From: DASYTH01 sp035942955
GTDB taxonomy: Bacteria; Actinomycetota; Actinomycetes; Mycobacteriales; Pseudonocardiaceae
Length of the DNA: 64,000 bases
Direction: 5' to 3'
NCBI RefSeq assembly: GCF_035942955.1
Contig: NZ_DASZCQ010000228.1
Span: 1 to 64,000, forward strand
Shown here: positions 25,212 to 34,107 of the stretch, one piece after another
Layout: each line of letters begins with the position of its first letter
Position numbering within the stretch: the stretch's first letter is position 1
Program-made: the position numbers and the translations under genes
The notes under the pieces: generated by a model
Told to the model about the DNA's origin: nothing
What the model saw: the letters and a program-made list of their open reading frames with translations, nothing else
Databases searched by the model: none

Positions 25212-26154
25212 CCGGGCCCGGGTCGCGCTGCTGATCGCCGTCCTCGTGCTCACGGTCGGGTGCTCCGTCCACAAGGCGGCGGGGCCGGCGCGCCCGCCGG
25301 CGGGGCTGCGGGACGCGCTGTCCTTCATCCACGCCAACGACATCACACGGTCCTATGTGGAGTACAGCGACGTCGCCGCGATCAACGATCTGGCCCGCGC
25401 CGATCCGGCGCGGTTCACGACCCTGCGGTCGGCCGGCCTCGGCGGTCTCGTGGCACACGCGCAGCGGATCGTGAGCCAGCTCGGGATCGACCCGGCCGGG
25501 ATGCGCGTCCGGATCGCGGCGGGACCGGCGACGCACGGCGCGGGTGCCTGGTGGGGCGACTACGACCGGCAGCGGGCGGACTCCTGGTTCGCCGGCCATG
25601 CCACGCGGGAAGACGGCGGCGTGTGGCGCGCCGCCGAGGACTACCGCACCGGCCCGCTCGGCCCGGTCACCGTGGCGCGGACGGCGCCGGGCCAGTTCCT
25701 GTGGGCCAACGCCGGGGACGCGCTGGACTGGGTGGCCGCGCCGGGACGCCACGGCCTCGCCGCGGACCCGACCATCGCGGCGCTCGCGGCCTGCCTGGAC
25801 GACGTGATCGCCGCGGTGATCGCGCGCGGCGACAGTCCCGGGCTCACCGGCCTCGGCGGCAACCCGGCCGTGACCTACGCCGCCGGGGTGCGCGCCGGCC
25901 CGGCCACCGACGTCACCGAAATCCTTTGTGCCACAGGACAATCCATCGGCAGCGTCGACTACGTCACCCGCGTGCTGCACGAGGCGATCTCGCCGACCGG
26001 GGAGCCCTACTCGACCGTGCTCCCCGGGGCCACCGTGCTGCGAGCCGGCTCGTCGGTCCAGGTGCGGTGGCGCCCGACCGGCTCGACGCCGGCCGGGCGC
26101 TCCCTCGACATGCTCCACAACCGCGAGCACGAGCCGATCTTCGGTGCCGCCTGA
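25195..26154 (+). CDS. Putative lipoprotein, unknown function
   Basis: A 319-aa protein from a GTG overlapping the end of the IclR gene by 17 bp. A hydrophobic signal segment ends in a lipobox, VLTVGCS, so export and lipid anchoring are expected. The body (residues 35-319) is soluble and not recognised; it has several Trp/Tyr-rich stretches (GAWWGDYDRQRADSWF) and two Cys beyond the lipobox. Overlap with iclR suggests co-expression, but a role in aldarate use is not evident. It ends one base before the convergent AhpD-like gene. Confidence 0.6.
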   Translation: MPASADRARVALLIAVLVLTVGCSVHKAAGPARPPAGLRDALSFIHANDITRSYVEYSDVAAINDLARADPARFTTLRSAGLGGLVAHAQRIVSQLGIDPAGMRVRIAAGPATHGAGAWWGDYDRQRADSWFAGHATREDGGVWRAAEDYRTGPLGPVTVARTAPGQFLWANAGDALDWVAAPGRHGLAADPTIAALAACLDDVIAAVIARGDSPGLTGLGGNPAVTYAAGVRAGPATDVTEILCATGQSIGSVDYVTRVLHEAISPTGEPYSTVLPGATVLRAGSSVQVRWRPTGSTPAGRSLDMLHNREHEPIFGAA

Positions 26155-26625
26155 TCACTGTCCAACCGCGACCTGGGACCTCCGGTGCGAGCCCGCGACG
26201 AGCCGAAGCGTGACGCCGTACCGGTTCCACGCGTTGATCGTGGCGATCGCGACCACCAGCGCGGCGAGCGTCTGCTCGTCGAACTGCTCCTTGGCCTTGT
26301 CCCACACCGCGTCGCTGACGCCCTCGGGGCCGAGCCGGGTCGCCTCCTCGGCCAGCGCGAGCGCGGCCCGCTCCTGCTCGGTGAAGTACGGCGCCTCCCG
26401 CCAGGCCACGACCGTGAACAGCCGCTCGTCGGTCTCCCCGGCCGCCTTGAGATCGTGGCTGTGCATGTCCACGCAGAACCCGCACCCGTTCAGCTGGCTC
26501 ACCCGCAGCTTCACCAGCTCCTTGATCGTCGCCGGGAGCGTGCTGTTCGCGAGGAACTGCTCGAGGCCGTACATGTGCTTGTACGCCTCGGGCGCTAGCT
26601 TCGCGATGTTCATCCTCGGTTCCAT
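26155..26625 (-). CDS. AhpD-like (carboxymuconolactone decarboxylase family) protein
   Basis: A 156-aa all-alpha protein with the redox motif NGCGFCVDMH (C-x2-C-x3-H) of alkylhydroperoxidase AhpD-like members. These reduce peroxides or peroxiredoxin partners. The start at 26625 is supported by a GGAAGG site 11 nt upstream; an ATG at 26613 is an alternative. It lies downstream of the ECF42-type sigma gene on the same strand, 87 bp apart, and may be its target. Confidence 0.82.
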   Translation of the reverse strand: MEPRMNIAKLAPEAYKHMYGLEQFLANSTLPATIKELVKLRVSQLNGCGFCVDMHSHDLKAAGETDERLFTVVAWREAPYFTEQERAALALAEEATRLGPEGVSDAVWDKAKEQFDEQTLAALVVAIATINAWNRYGVTLRLVAGSHRRSQVAVGQ

Positions 26626-26712
26626 GGCTCCATGTTCCCTTCCGCGTTCGTCGGTCACGCGTAGGACGACACCGCGGCCTGGGATCGTGACAGCGTGAGG
26701 ATGTTGCCCGGC

Positions 26713-27933
26713 TCACGGTGCGAGATCGGCGAACCGGCGGCGCAGGTGCTCGGCCTGCGGCTCGCTCATCGTCAGCGCCAGCGCCCGCCGGCACGCCGCC
26801 ATGGCCGGCTCGCTGTGCCCGAGGCGGCGCAGCAGCTCGGCCCGGGTGGCGTGCCACCACGGGTAGGAGTCCAGGTCCGTGATCCGGTCGACGAGCTCAA
26901 GGCCCGCCGCCGGACCGTCCCGCTCGGCCACTGCCACCGCCCGGTTGAGCCGCACGACCGAGGTGTCCTGGATGCTCAGCAGCACGTCGTACCAGGAGAT
27001 GATCGCGTCCCAGTTGGTCTCGGCATAGGAGGCCGCGATCGCGTGGCATGCGGCGATCGCGGCCTGCACCACGTAGGCGTCCGGCCGGTCCCGGGTGCGC
27101 CGCAGCGCCGCGCCGACCAGCTCGACCCCCTCCTTGATCGCCTCGGCGTCCCACCGGGTCCGGTCCTGATCACCAAGCAGCACCGGCCGCCCCTCGGCGT
27201 CGACCCGGGTGCCACGCCGGGAGTCGTGCAGCAACAGCAGCGCCAGCAGGCCGAGCACGGTCGGCTCGTCCGGCATCAGCTCGGCCAGCAGCCGGGCCAG
27301 CCGGATCGCCTCTGCCGTCAGCGGGACCCGGACGAGCTCCGCGCCGGCGCCGGCCGCGTACCCCTCGTTGAAGATCAGATACACCGTGGCCGCGACCCCG
27401 GCCAGCCGCTCCGGCAGCTCATCGGCCGGCGGCACCCGGTACGGGATCCCGGCCTGCGCGATCTTCTGCTTCGCCCGGGTGAGGCGCTTGGCCATGGTCG
27501 CCTCGGGCACCATCAGCCCGCGGGCCACCTCCGCGGTGGACAACCCGCCGAGCGTCCGCAGCGCCAGCGCCACCTGCGCCTCGACCGCGAGCGCGGGATG
27601 GCAGCAGGTGAACACCAGCCGCAGCAGGTCGTCCCGGATGTCCTCGGCCGGCTCCGGGCCGGGGTCGGCGAACGTCATCGCCTCCGCCTCCTTCCCGGCC
27701 CGGCCGGCCTCACGCCGGACGATGTCGATCGCGCGCCGCTTCGCCGTGACCAGCAACCAGGCCCGCGGATTGTCCGGCACCCCGTCCCGCGACCACGTCT
27801 CCAACGCTCTGACGACGGCGTCCTGCGCCGCGTCCTCGGCAAGGTCGATGCTGCCGGTGACGCGGATCAGCGTGGCCAGGACCCGCGTCCCCTCCTCGCG
27901 CACCAGCCGCGCGACCGCGTCACCGGCGCCCAT
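26713..27933 (-). CDS. ECF42-type RNA polymerase sigma factor
   Basis: A 406-aa sigma factor: region 2 at about residues 10-80 (LAEDAAQDAVVRALETW), region 4 at about 115-170 (TLGGLSTAEVARGLMVPEATMAKRLTRAKQKI), and a long C-terminal TPR-like extension (about 180-406) characteristic of ECF42, which needs no separate anti-sigma. It overlaps the DGPF protein gene by one base (TGATG), the diagnostic neighbour of ECF42. Targets of this group are usually DGPF genes and redox genes. Confidence 0.88.
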   Translation of the reverse strand: MGAGDAVARLVREEGTRVLATLIRVTGSIDLAEDAAQDAVVRALETWSRDGVPDNPRAWLLVTAKRRAIDIVRREAGRAGKEAEAMTFADPGPEPAEDIRDDLLRLVFTCCHPALAVEAQVALALRTLGGLSTAEVARGLMVPEATMAKRLTRAKQKIAQAGIPYRVPPADELPERLAGVAATVYLIFNEGYAAGAGAELVRVPLTAEAIRLARLLAELMPDEPTVLGLLALLLLHDSRRGTRVDAEGRPVLLGDQDRTRWDAEAIKEGVELVGAALRRTRDRPDAYVVQAAIAACHAIAASYAETNWDAIISWYDVLLSIQDTSVVRLNRAVAVAERDGPAAGLELVDRITDLDSYPWWHATRAELLRRLGHSEPAMAACRRALALTMSEPQAEHLRRRFADLAP

Positions 27934-28283
27934 CAGCCGAACTGGATGACCGGCCGAACCTCGACCGCGCCGCCCGTCCAGGCTGCGGGGATCCGCGCGG
28001 CGGTCTTCACGGCCTCGTCCAGGTCGGCGCACTCCAGCAGGTAGAACCCGGTCAGGGCCTCCTTGGTCTCGGCGTACGGCCCGTCGCTGGTGAGCACGTC
28101 TCCGCCCTTGCCCCCGGCGACCCGCACCGTCGTCGCCGTCGCCGTCGGGTACAGCGCGTTCCCGCCCCTGATCACGGCCTCCGCCGCCATCCCGAACTCG
28201 TTGTACTCCTTGATCTCCTCGGCGTACTCCGGCAGGCTCCAGTCCACGTCCGCCGAGTAGATCAGGGCAACGTACTGCGGCAT
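27933..28283 (-). CDS. YCII-related DGPF-family protein
   Basis: A 116-aa alpha/beta protein with the family motif SDGPYAETKEALTGFYLLEC. DGPF proteins accompany ECF42 sigma factors and are their usual targets; the biochemical role is not settled. It is the first gene of the sigma unit, coupled by a one-base overlap. Confidence 0.88.
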   Translation of the reverse strand: MPQYVALIYSADVDWSLPEYAEEIKEYNEFGMAAEAVIRGGNALYPTATATTVRVAGGKGGDVLTSDGPYAETKEALTGFYLLECADLDEAVKTAARIPAAWTGGAVEVRPVIQFG

Positions 28284-28371
28284 AGCTCCTCCTCGGGCTT
28301 CCGGCCGGCGCCTCTCGCCAGCCTGTCACCCTATGGACGAACGAGCACCCGCCGATCTGGACACCCGGGCG

Positions 28372-29169
28372 TCACGGCTTCGGTTCCACGTCGAGGTCGG
28401 GCGAGCAGAACCAGCCGCCGACGAAGGTGCGGCCGCGCTCGTCGGTGGGCGGGAGGCCCTCGGCGTAGGCCTCGGAATCGTCCTGGGGCTCGTAGCCGAT
28501 CGCGCGCGCCTCGGCCAGCGAGACGATCCCGCGGGTGTTGGCCGAGACGCCCCAGACGACCCGGAACCCCGGCGCCGGCACGGAGATCGCGGCCTCGAGC
28601 AGGCGCGCGCCGTCGTCCGGGGACAGCCAGATGCCCAGCATCCGCTCGTCCTGCGGTCGCTCGAACCAGGCCCCGATCCGGATCGCGATCACGTCCAGCC
28701 CGTACTTGTCGTGGTAAAGGCTGCCGAGCGCCTCCATCGTCACCTTGCTCACGCCGTAGTAGGTGTCCGGCCGGGGAAACCGGTAGTCCGGGACCGGCGT
28801 CTCGGCCAGCGGGTGGAAGCCGACCGCGTGGTTGCTGCTGGCCAGGATCACCCGCCCGACGCCGGCGCGCCGGGCCGCCTCGAGCACGACATAGGTGCCG
28901 TGAATGTTGACGTCCAGAATCCTGTCCCACGGGCCCTCGGTGGCCTGGCCGCCCAGATGGACGATCGCGTCCACGTCGGCGCAGGCGTCGACCATCGCCG
29001 CCAGGTCGGTGATCGACGCGGTGACCGGCTCGACGGACTCGCCGTCGGCGGCGGGCGGCAGCGGCGCGATGTCCAGCAGCCGCAGCACCCGATCGGGCCT
29101 GGCCAGCCTGGGTCGCATGAGCGTGCCGACGCCACCGGCCGCGCCGGTGAGCAGAATTCGCTGGGGCAA
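28372..29169 (-). CDS. udh: Uronate dehydrogenase-like NAD-dependent enzyme
   Basis: A 265-aa short-chain dehydrogenase of the extended type. The Rossmann motif is LLTGAAGGVG at the N-terminus, and the catalytic set is visible as ASSNHAVGF and YYGVSK (Tyr-x3-Lys). SSNHAVGFHP and YYGVSKVTMEAL match uronate dehydrogenases, which oxidise glucuronate or galacturonate to aldarolactones. That would feed the aldarate pathway encoded at 17770-24285. An operator-like site at 29249-29264, almost identical to one beside the IclR gene, lies 80 bp upstream of the start. Confidence 0.8.
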   Translation of the reverse strand: MPQRILLTGAAGGVGTLMRPRLARPDRVLRLLDIAPLPPAADGESVEPVTASITDLAAMVDACADVDAIVHLGGQATEGPWDRILDVNIHGTYVVLEAARRAGVGRVILASSNHAVGFHPLAETPVPDYRFPRPDTYYGVSKVTMEALGSLYHDKYGLDVIAIRIGAWFERPQDERMLGIWLSPDDGARLLEAAISVPAPGFRVVWGVSANTRGIVSLAEARAIGYEPQDDSEAYAEGLPPTDERGRTFVGGWFCSPDLDVEPKP

Positions 29170-29211
29170 GACGTGACTCCGATGATCGGCGGAGCGGGAT
29201 CCGCCCCGGTC

Positions 29212-30504
29212 TTACCGCACCGGCGAAGCGTTCGCAAGGGTGGCCGGCGTCCACATATCTGGACCCGCGTGCCGCCGGCGCACGATCGATTGCAGGATGT
29301 CGGCGACCCGCACGACCGTGGTGCTCAGCAGCGACGACGAGATCCCGTGCGTGTGCTCGGTGCCGCCCTGCAGGTAGATCCCGGCGTCCAAATCGGACAC
29401 CAGCCGGTAGTCGCGGTCGACCCGTACCCGGCCCGCACCGTCGAGGCGGCACGCCGTGGCCGCGTCGCCGAGCAGGGCCAGCGGATCGGCCGGCCGGTAG
29501 CCGGTCGCGTACACCAGGACGTCGCAGTCCAGCACGGACTTCGCGCGCGTGGTCATCGACTCGACCGTGGCCCGGACGCCGCCGACGGTCTCCACCACCT
29601 CCACCACGCGCGACGCGTTGTAGATCTTGAGCCGCTCGGCGCCGAGCACCTTCTCCCGGTACACCCGCCGGTAGAGCTCCTCGATCAGGTCGCTGTCTAC
29701 GACCGAGTAGTTGGTGTTGGCGTGGTAGCCGAGGATCCGCTGCTTGACGTCGTCCGGCGCGGCGTAGAACTGGTCGACGGCGGCGGGATCGAAGACCCGG
29801 TTGGCGAACGGGCTGTCGTCGGCGGGGCTGTAGCCGTACCGGGAGAAGATCGCGCAGACGTCGGCATCCGGGAACCGCTCGTGCAGGAACTTGGTCACCT
29901 CGGCCGCGCTCTGCCCGGCGCCGACGACCGCGAACCGTCCGGCCGCGAGGTCGCCGAGATCGTCGATCCTGCCGAGCAGGTCGCGGTTGTGCCAGATGCG
30001 GGCGCCGAGCACCGCGCCCTCCGGCAGGTTCGGCTCGAGGCCGAGGCCGAGCACGAGGTTGCGGGCACGGAACGGCACGGACCGTTCGCCGGTCCCGGCC
30101 GTCACCTCGAAACCGCCCGGCAGCGGGCGCACCGCCGTGACCTCGTGGCCGTACCGGACCCGGTCGGCGAACCGCGCCGCGGCCCATTCCAGGTAGTCGT
30201 GGAACTCCACCCGCAGCGGGAAAAGCGACTTGTGGTTGACGAAGTCGATCAATCGCCCCCGGCCGTGCAGGTAGGCCAGGAAGCTGAACTCGCTCGTGGG
30301 GTTCCGCAGGGTCACCAGGTCCTTGAGGAAGGACACCTGCATGGTGGCGTCGTCGATGAGCATGCCGCGGTGCCAGCCGAACCTCGGTTGGCGCTCGAGG
30401 AACAACGCGCTCAGGGGGGTTTCGGCGTCCCGGTTGTGCTCGTCGAGCGCGATCGCCAGCGCGAGATTGGACGGTCCGAAGCCAACTCCGACCACGTCGT
30501 ACAT
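29212..30504 (-). CDS. L-ornithine N5-monooxygenase (siderophore hydroxylase)
   Basis: A 430-aa flavin enzyme of the SidA/PvdA/IucD family, making N5-hydroxyornithine (or N6-hydroxylysine), the first step to hydroxamates. Visible motifs: FAD site VGVGFGPSNLALA at the N-terminus, substrate region MQVSFLKDLVTLRNPTSEFSF, NADPH site VVGAGQSAAEV, and the C-terminal YATGYRP. The ATG at 30504 with GGGGGTG upstream is preferred; an ATG at 30531 would sit against the iron box (30533-30551). Divergent from the formyltransferase gene. Ornithine is favoured because the NRPS family and the formyltransferase point to (formyl)hydroxyornithine. Confidence 0.88.
   Translation of the reverse strand: MYDVVGVGFGPSNLALAIALDEHNRDAETPLSALFLERQPRFGWHRGMLIDDATMQVSFLKDLVTLRNPTSEFSFLAYLHGRGRLIDFVNHKSLFPLRVEFHDYLEWAAARFADRVRYGHEVTAVRPLPGGFEVTAGTGERSVPFRARNLVLGLGLEPNLPEGAVLGARIWHNRDLLGRIDDLGDLAAGRFAVVGAGQSAAEVTKFLHERFPDADVCAIFSRYGYSPADDSPFANRVFDPAAVDQFYAAPDDVKQRILGYHANTNYSVVDSDLIEELYRRVYREKVLGAERLKIYNASRVVEVVETVGGVRATVESMTTRAKSVLDCDVLVYATGYRPADPLALLGDAATACRLDGAGRVRVDRDYRLVSDLDAGIYLQGGTEHTHGISSSLLSTTVVRVADILQSIVRRRHAGPDMWTPATLANASPVR
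29249..29264. promoter_or_regulatory. Operator-like site upstream of udh
   Basis: GTCCACATATCTGGAC matches the complement of the IclR-region site GTCTACATATGTGGAC at 14 of 16 positions and has the same symmetry. It lies inside the 3' end of the hydroxylase gene, 80-95 bp upstream of udh. Confidence 0.5.
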
Positions 30505-30532
30505 CGGCACCCCCGGGTCGCCCGGTCGCATG

Positions 30533-30551
30533 TGAAGTAAGGCTAACCTAA
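30533..30551. promoter_or_regulatory. Iron box (DtxR/IdeR-type operator)
   Basis: TGAAGTAAGGCTAACCTAA matches the 19-bp iron box TTAGGTTAGGCTAACCTAA at 16 positions, with the right half perfect. It lies between the divergent hydroxylase and formyltransferase genes, so iron-bound regulator should repress at least the hydroxylase. Confidence 0.85.
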
Positions 30552-30616
30552 CATCGATCACTGGAGTAGGGGTAGGTCACCGACCTCACCGACGAGCGAG
30601 GAGCGAGGGAGCGGGG

Positions 30617-31552
30617 ATGCGCGTCGCCATGTTCGGGTACCAGACCTGGGGCTATCGGACCCTCGAGGCGCTGCTGGCCGCGCCGCACGAGGTGGCGCTC
30701 GCGGTCACGCATCCGGAAAGCGATCACGCCTACGAGAAGATCTGGGCCGACTCCGTTGCGGATCTGGCCGAGCGGCACGGGGTTCCGGTGCTCCTGCGGT
30801 CCCGCCCGGACGACGAGCTCGTGCACCGGCTCGAGGAGGCCGAGCTCGACCTCATCGTGGCCAACAACTGGCGCACCTGGCTGCCGCCGCAGATCTTCAC
30901 GCTGCCCCGGCACGGCACCCTGAACGTGCACGACTCCCTGCTGCCGGCCTACGCCGGCTTCTCCCCGCTGATCTGGGCGCTGATCAACGGCGAGCGCGAG
31001 GTCGGCGTCACCGCGCACATGATGAACTCCGACCTCGACGCCGGCGACATCGTGGTGCAGCACGCCGTGCCGGTATCCGACACCGACACGGCCACGGACC
31101 TGTTCCACAAGACCGTGGCCCTGATCGCCCCGGTCACCACCGAGGCCCTCGCGCTGATCGCGTCCGGCCGGACCGACTGGACGCCCCAGGATCGCGGCAA
31201 GGCCACGTTCTTCCACAAGCGGTCCATTGAGGACAGTCGGATCGACTGGACCTGGACCGCCGAGGACCTCGAGCGCCTCGTCCGCGCCCAGTCCGACCCC
31301 TACCCCAACGCCTTCACCTTCCACCGCGGCAAGCGGATCCGCGTGGTGTCCGCCGCGGTCTCCCGCCGCCGCTACGGCGGAACCCCCGGCCGCATCTTCA
31401 TCCGCGAGGACGACGGCGTGGTGATCGTCGCCGGCCCGGACGCCCGCCGCGGCCACAACCACGGCCTGCTGATCAAGCGCGTCCGCACCGACGACGGGCG
31501 GGAACTGCCCGCCACCGAGTACTTCCGCACCATGGGCGGCTACCTGACCTGA
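30617..31552 (+). CDS. N5-hydroxyornithine formyltransferase (methionyl-tRNA formyltransferase-like)
   Basis: A 311-aa enzyme of the Fmt fold, using 10-formyltetrahydrofolate. The catalytic stretch NVHDSLLPAYAGFSP (about residue 102) and the Asp in SDLDAGDIVV correspond to the N/H/D set of formyltransferases. It is not the housekeeping Fmt: the partner gene is a siderophore hydroxylase sharing an iron-box promoter region, as for the coelichelin-type enzyme CchA. The expected product is N5-formyl-N5-hydroxyornithine, a hydroxamate building block for the NRPS at 47583-63272. Confidence 0.85.
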   Translation: MRVAMFGYQTWGYRTLEALLAAPHEVALAVTHPESDHAYEKIWADSVADLAERHGVPVLLRSRPDDELVHRLEEAELDLIVANNWRTWLPPQIFTLPRHGTLNVHDSLLPAYAGFSPLIWALINGEREVGVTAHMMNSDLDAGDIVVQHAVPVSDTDTATDLFHKTVALIAPVTTEALALIASGRTDWTPQDRGKATFFHKRSIEDSRIDWTWTAEDLERLVRAQSDPYPNAFTFHRGKRIRVVSAAVSRRRYGGTPGRIFIREDDGVVIVAGPDARRGHNHGLLIKRVRTDDGRELPATEYFRTMGGYLT

Positions 31553-31730
31553 ACCTCCTGCGCCCGCGCCGTCTTCGCCGTGGAGTCCCGGCCGAGCGCG
31601 CGGTAGGCACGCATCCGCTCCTCCGCGAAGACCTGCGTCGTCGTCCTGTGGTACGCAAGCCGGGATCCCGTCCAGCGTGGTCGATCAGGAAGCCCGCGGT
31701 GTCGGCGGTGGGCCCGAGGCAGATCCCCAT
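31540..31730 (-). pseudogene. Frameshifted gene remnant
   Basis: On the minus strand an ATG at 31730 opens MGICLGPTADTAGFLIDHAG, and a second frame continues as LAYHRTTTQVFAEERMRAYR to a stop at 31540. The two halves join naturally if one frameshift near 31655 is assumed. No family is recognised. It overlaps the end of the formyltransferase gene and is probably a decayed small gene. Confidence 0.35.
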
Positions 31731-31757
31731 GCCGTCCGGAGCGGCTACTGTCGGCGC

Positions 31758-32419
31758 GTGGCCGAGCGCAAGGTGGTTGGGGAGCGGACGATTCGGATGC
31801 CCGAGGTCGAGGGCGCCGAGCTGGCCGGCGGGGTGGCGGACTTCGCCGGCGAGTTCGAGTGGGACTCGGCGCGGGTGGAGGGGGTGACCAGGCCGAGGTG
31901 GCCGGTGAGGGGACCATCAGCACCGCGATCGTGGAGCGGGTCGACCTGTCGGGAGCCAAGCTCGGCCCGCTCACGCTCACCGATGTGGTGCTGCGCAGCG
32001 TCGAGCTGTCCAACGCCTCGCTGCAGCAGGTGGTGGCGCGCCGGGTCGAGCTGCGAACGTGCCGCGCGATGGGATTGCGGTTGTCGCTGGAGCTGGCGAC
32101 GGACCTTGTCGTCGAGGACTGCCGGTTGGACTACGGGCTGCTGCACATCGAGAAGGTCAAGGGGGTGGCCGTGTTCCTCGGATGCTCGTTCCGCGAGGCC
32201 ACGATCAGCGGCGATCTGTCCAATGTGGTCTTCGCCGACTGCGACTTCATCGACACCGAGTTCCGCGCCACCCGCGCGTCGAACTGTGACCTGCGCACCT
32301 CCCGCTTCACCACCGCCCGCGGCCTACTCTCCTTGCGTGGCGCCACCATCGGCCCCGAACAGGCGGTGGCGGTGTCCAACCTGATCGCCGCGGAAGCCGG
32401 TCTGATCGTGGAAGGTTGA
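31758..32419 (+). pseudogene. Pentapeptide-repeat-like gene with a frameshift
   Basis: A GTG at 31758 opens a frame (AERKVVGERTIRMPEVEGAE) that runs to about 31880. The homologous-looking remainder, VDLSGAKLGPLTLTDVVLRS onward with repeated A/D-L-x-x units of a pentapeptide-like beta-helix, lies one frame over and ends at 32419. A single extra G in the GGGGG run at 31879-31883 would restore one frame (about 221 aa). It is either a recent pseudogene, a phase-variable tract or a sequencing error. A methyltransferase gene follows after one base. Confidence 0.65.
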
Positions 32420-32420
32420 G

Positions 32421-33044
32421 ATGGAAAGCGATCCCCGACACGTCGTCGAAGCGGGCTACGACCAGATCGCCGGCGGATACCTCGACTGGGGCAACGAGAT
32501 CGACGACGCCCCGCGCATGCGGTTTCTCGAGGACTTGTTGGCCCGGCTGCGTACACCGGCCGCCGTGCTCGACCTCGGCTGCGGCTCCGGGATCCCGTGC
32601 ACGGCGGCACTCGCCGAGCAGCACGACGTGCTGGGCGTCGACATCTCGGCGGGGCAGCTCGAGCTCGCCCGACGCATGGTTCCGCGGGCCCGTTTCCGCA
32701 AGGAGGACATGACCGCGCTGCGGTTCCCCGCGGGCAGCTTCGACGCCGTGACCGCGTTCTACTCGATCGGGCACGTGCCAAGACACGAGCACGCCGCGCT
32801 GTACGAGCGGATCACTCGATGGCTGCGCCCCGGTGGGCTGTTTCTCGCCGCCTTGGCCTGCGATAGCGCCGACGGTGTCGAGGACGACTGGCTCGGCGCC
32901 CCCATGTACTTCAGCAGCCACGACCCGGCGACCAACCGTGAGCTGCTCCGGCAGGCCGGCCTCACCCTGCTCGTCGACGAGCTGGTGACCATCCAGGAAC
33001 CCGAAGGCGCGGCGACCTTCCAGTGGGTGATCGCGCAGCGTTGA
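32421..33044 (+). CDS. Class I SAM-dependent methyltransferase
   Basis: A 207-aa methyltransferase: SAM-binding motif I VLDLGCGSGIPC (about residue 50), motif II LGVDIS, and motif IV FDAVTAFYSIGHV. The fold resembles small-molecule methyltransferases. It starts one base after the frameshifted pentapeptide-like gene, so it probably shares its transcript. Substrate unknown; there is no evidence that it acts on the siderophore, whose N-methylation domains are inside the NRPS. Confidence 0.85.
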   Translation: MESDPRHVVEAGYDQIAGGYLDWGNEIDDAPRMRFLEDLLARLRTPAAVLDLGCGSGIPCTAALAEQHDVLGVDISAGQLELARRMVPRARFRKEDMTALRFPAGSFDAVTAFYSIGHVPRHEHAALYERITRWLRPGGLFLAALACDSADGVEDDWLGAPMYFSSHDPATNRELLRQAGLTLLVDELVTIQEPEGAATFQWVIAQR

Positions 33045-33087
33045 CCGGCGGCGGGGGCGGTCGGGTCGGCATGGATAGCCTGGGACG

Positions 33088-34107
33088 GTGGACCCGTCAG
33101 CCGCGACACCGTCGATTCGAGCCATGGCCGATCTGGCCACCCCCATGTCCATCCGGGTGGCCGCGACGCTCGGCCTGGCCGAGCGCGCGGGCGGCGCGGG
33201 AGCAACCGCGGAGCGACTCGCGGCCGAGACCGGAACCGTTCCGTCGGCCCTGCGCTGCTTGCTTGATCATCTGGTCGCGGTCGGCGTCTTCGACCTCGAT
33301 GCGGAGTCCGGCCACTATCGACCCACCAGCCTCGGCGCCCAGCTGAGCGAGGACGCCCCGGAAGGGATCAAGCCCCTGCTCGACATCAACCGCGCCGGCG
33401 GTCGCGCCGACCTCGCCTTCGTCGACCTGCTCGAGACGATCACCACCGGCGCTTCGGCCTACGCGCACCGATACGGGCGGGATTTCTGGGCGGACCTCGA
33501 CGCCAGGCCGGAGTTGCGGCGCTCGTTCGACGCCCAGATGAGCTGGCGATTCCGGGTGCAGGCCCCGCAGATCGCGCAACGCTTCGACTGGAGCCGCTTC
33601 ACCGAGATCCTCGACGTCGGCGGGGGCGATGGCACGGTGCTCGCCGCGATCCTGCACGCCCGCCCCGGTCTCCGCGGACGGGTCCTGGATCTGGCGCCCA
33701 CGACGACCGCCGCGGCCGACAGGTTCGCGGCAGCCGGACTCGATGATCGGGCCGGCACCGTTTCCGGCAGCTTCTTCGACCCGCTGCCCGTGGGGGCCGA
33801 CGCCTATCTTCTGTCCGACATCCTGCACGACTGGGACGACGACCACGCCCGCAAGATCCTGGCCGGATGCCGTCGGGCCGCCGCACCGAACGGCACCGTC
33901 GTGGTGATCGAGCCGCTGCGGGGTCAGGGGGCCGGCACCGCGATGGACCTGTTCATGCTGATGTGCTTCGGCGGCCGGGAACGGACCGTCGACGAGCTCG
34001 CCGGACTCGCCGCCGACTGCGGGCTCACGCTCCGCGGCTGCAGTCCCGTGGCGGAAGGCCGCACGGCACTGGAGTTCACGGTCGCTCGCCGGCGACCAGC
34101 GTGGTGA
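33088..34107 (+). CDS. O-methyltransferase of the acetylserotonin/hydroxyindole type
   Basis: A 339-aa protein from a GTG start. The N-terminal winged-helix dimerisation domain (about residues 10-95) precedes the methyltransferase domain with SAM motif ILDVGGGDGTVLAAIL and the catalytic-region motif LSDILHDWDDDHA, typical of plant-like and polyketide O-methyltransferases. Such enzymes often tailor aromatic natural products, but no aromatic pathway is in this window. Its 3' end overlaps the convergent amidohydrolase gene by 32 bp. Confidence 0.85.
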   Translation: MDPSAATPSIRAMADLATPMSIRVAATLGLAERAGGAGATAERLAAETGTVPSALRCLLDHLVAVGVFDLDAESGHYRPTSLGAQLSEDAPEGIKPLLDINRAGGRADLAFVDLLETITTGASAYAHRYGRDFWADLDARPELRRSFDAQMSWRFRVQAPQIAQRFDWSRFTEILDVGGGDGTVLAAILHARPGLRGRVLDLAPTTTAAADRFAAAGLDDRAGTVSGSFFDPLPVGADAYLLSDILHDWDDDHARKILAGCRRAAAPNGTVVVIEPLRGQGAGTAMDLFMLMCFGGRERTVDELAGLAADCGLTLRGCSPVAEGRTALEFTVARRRPAW

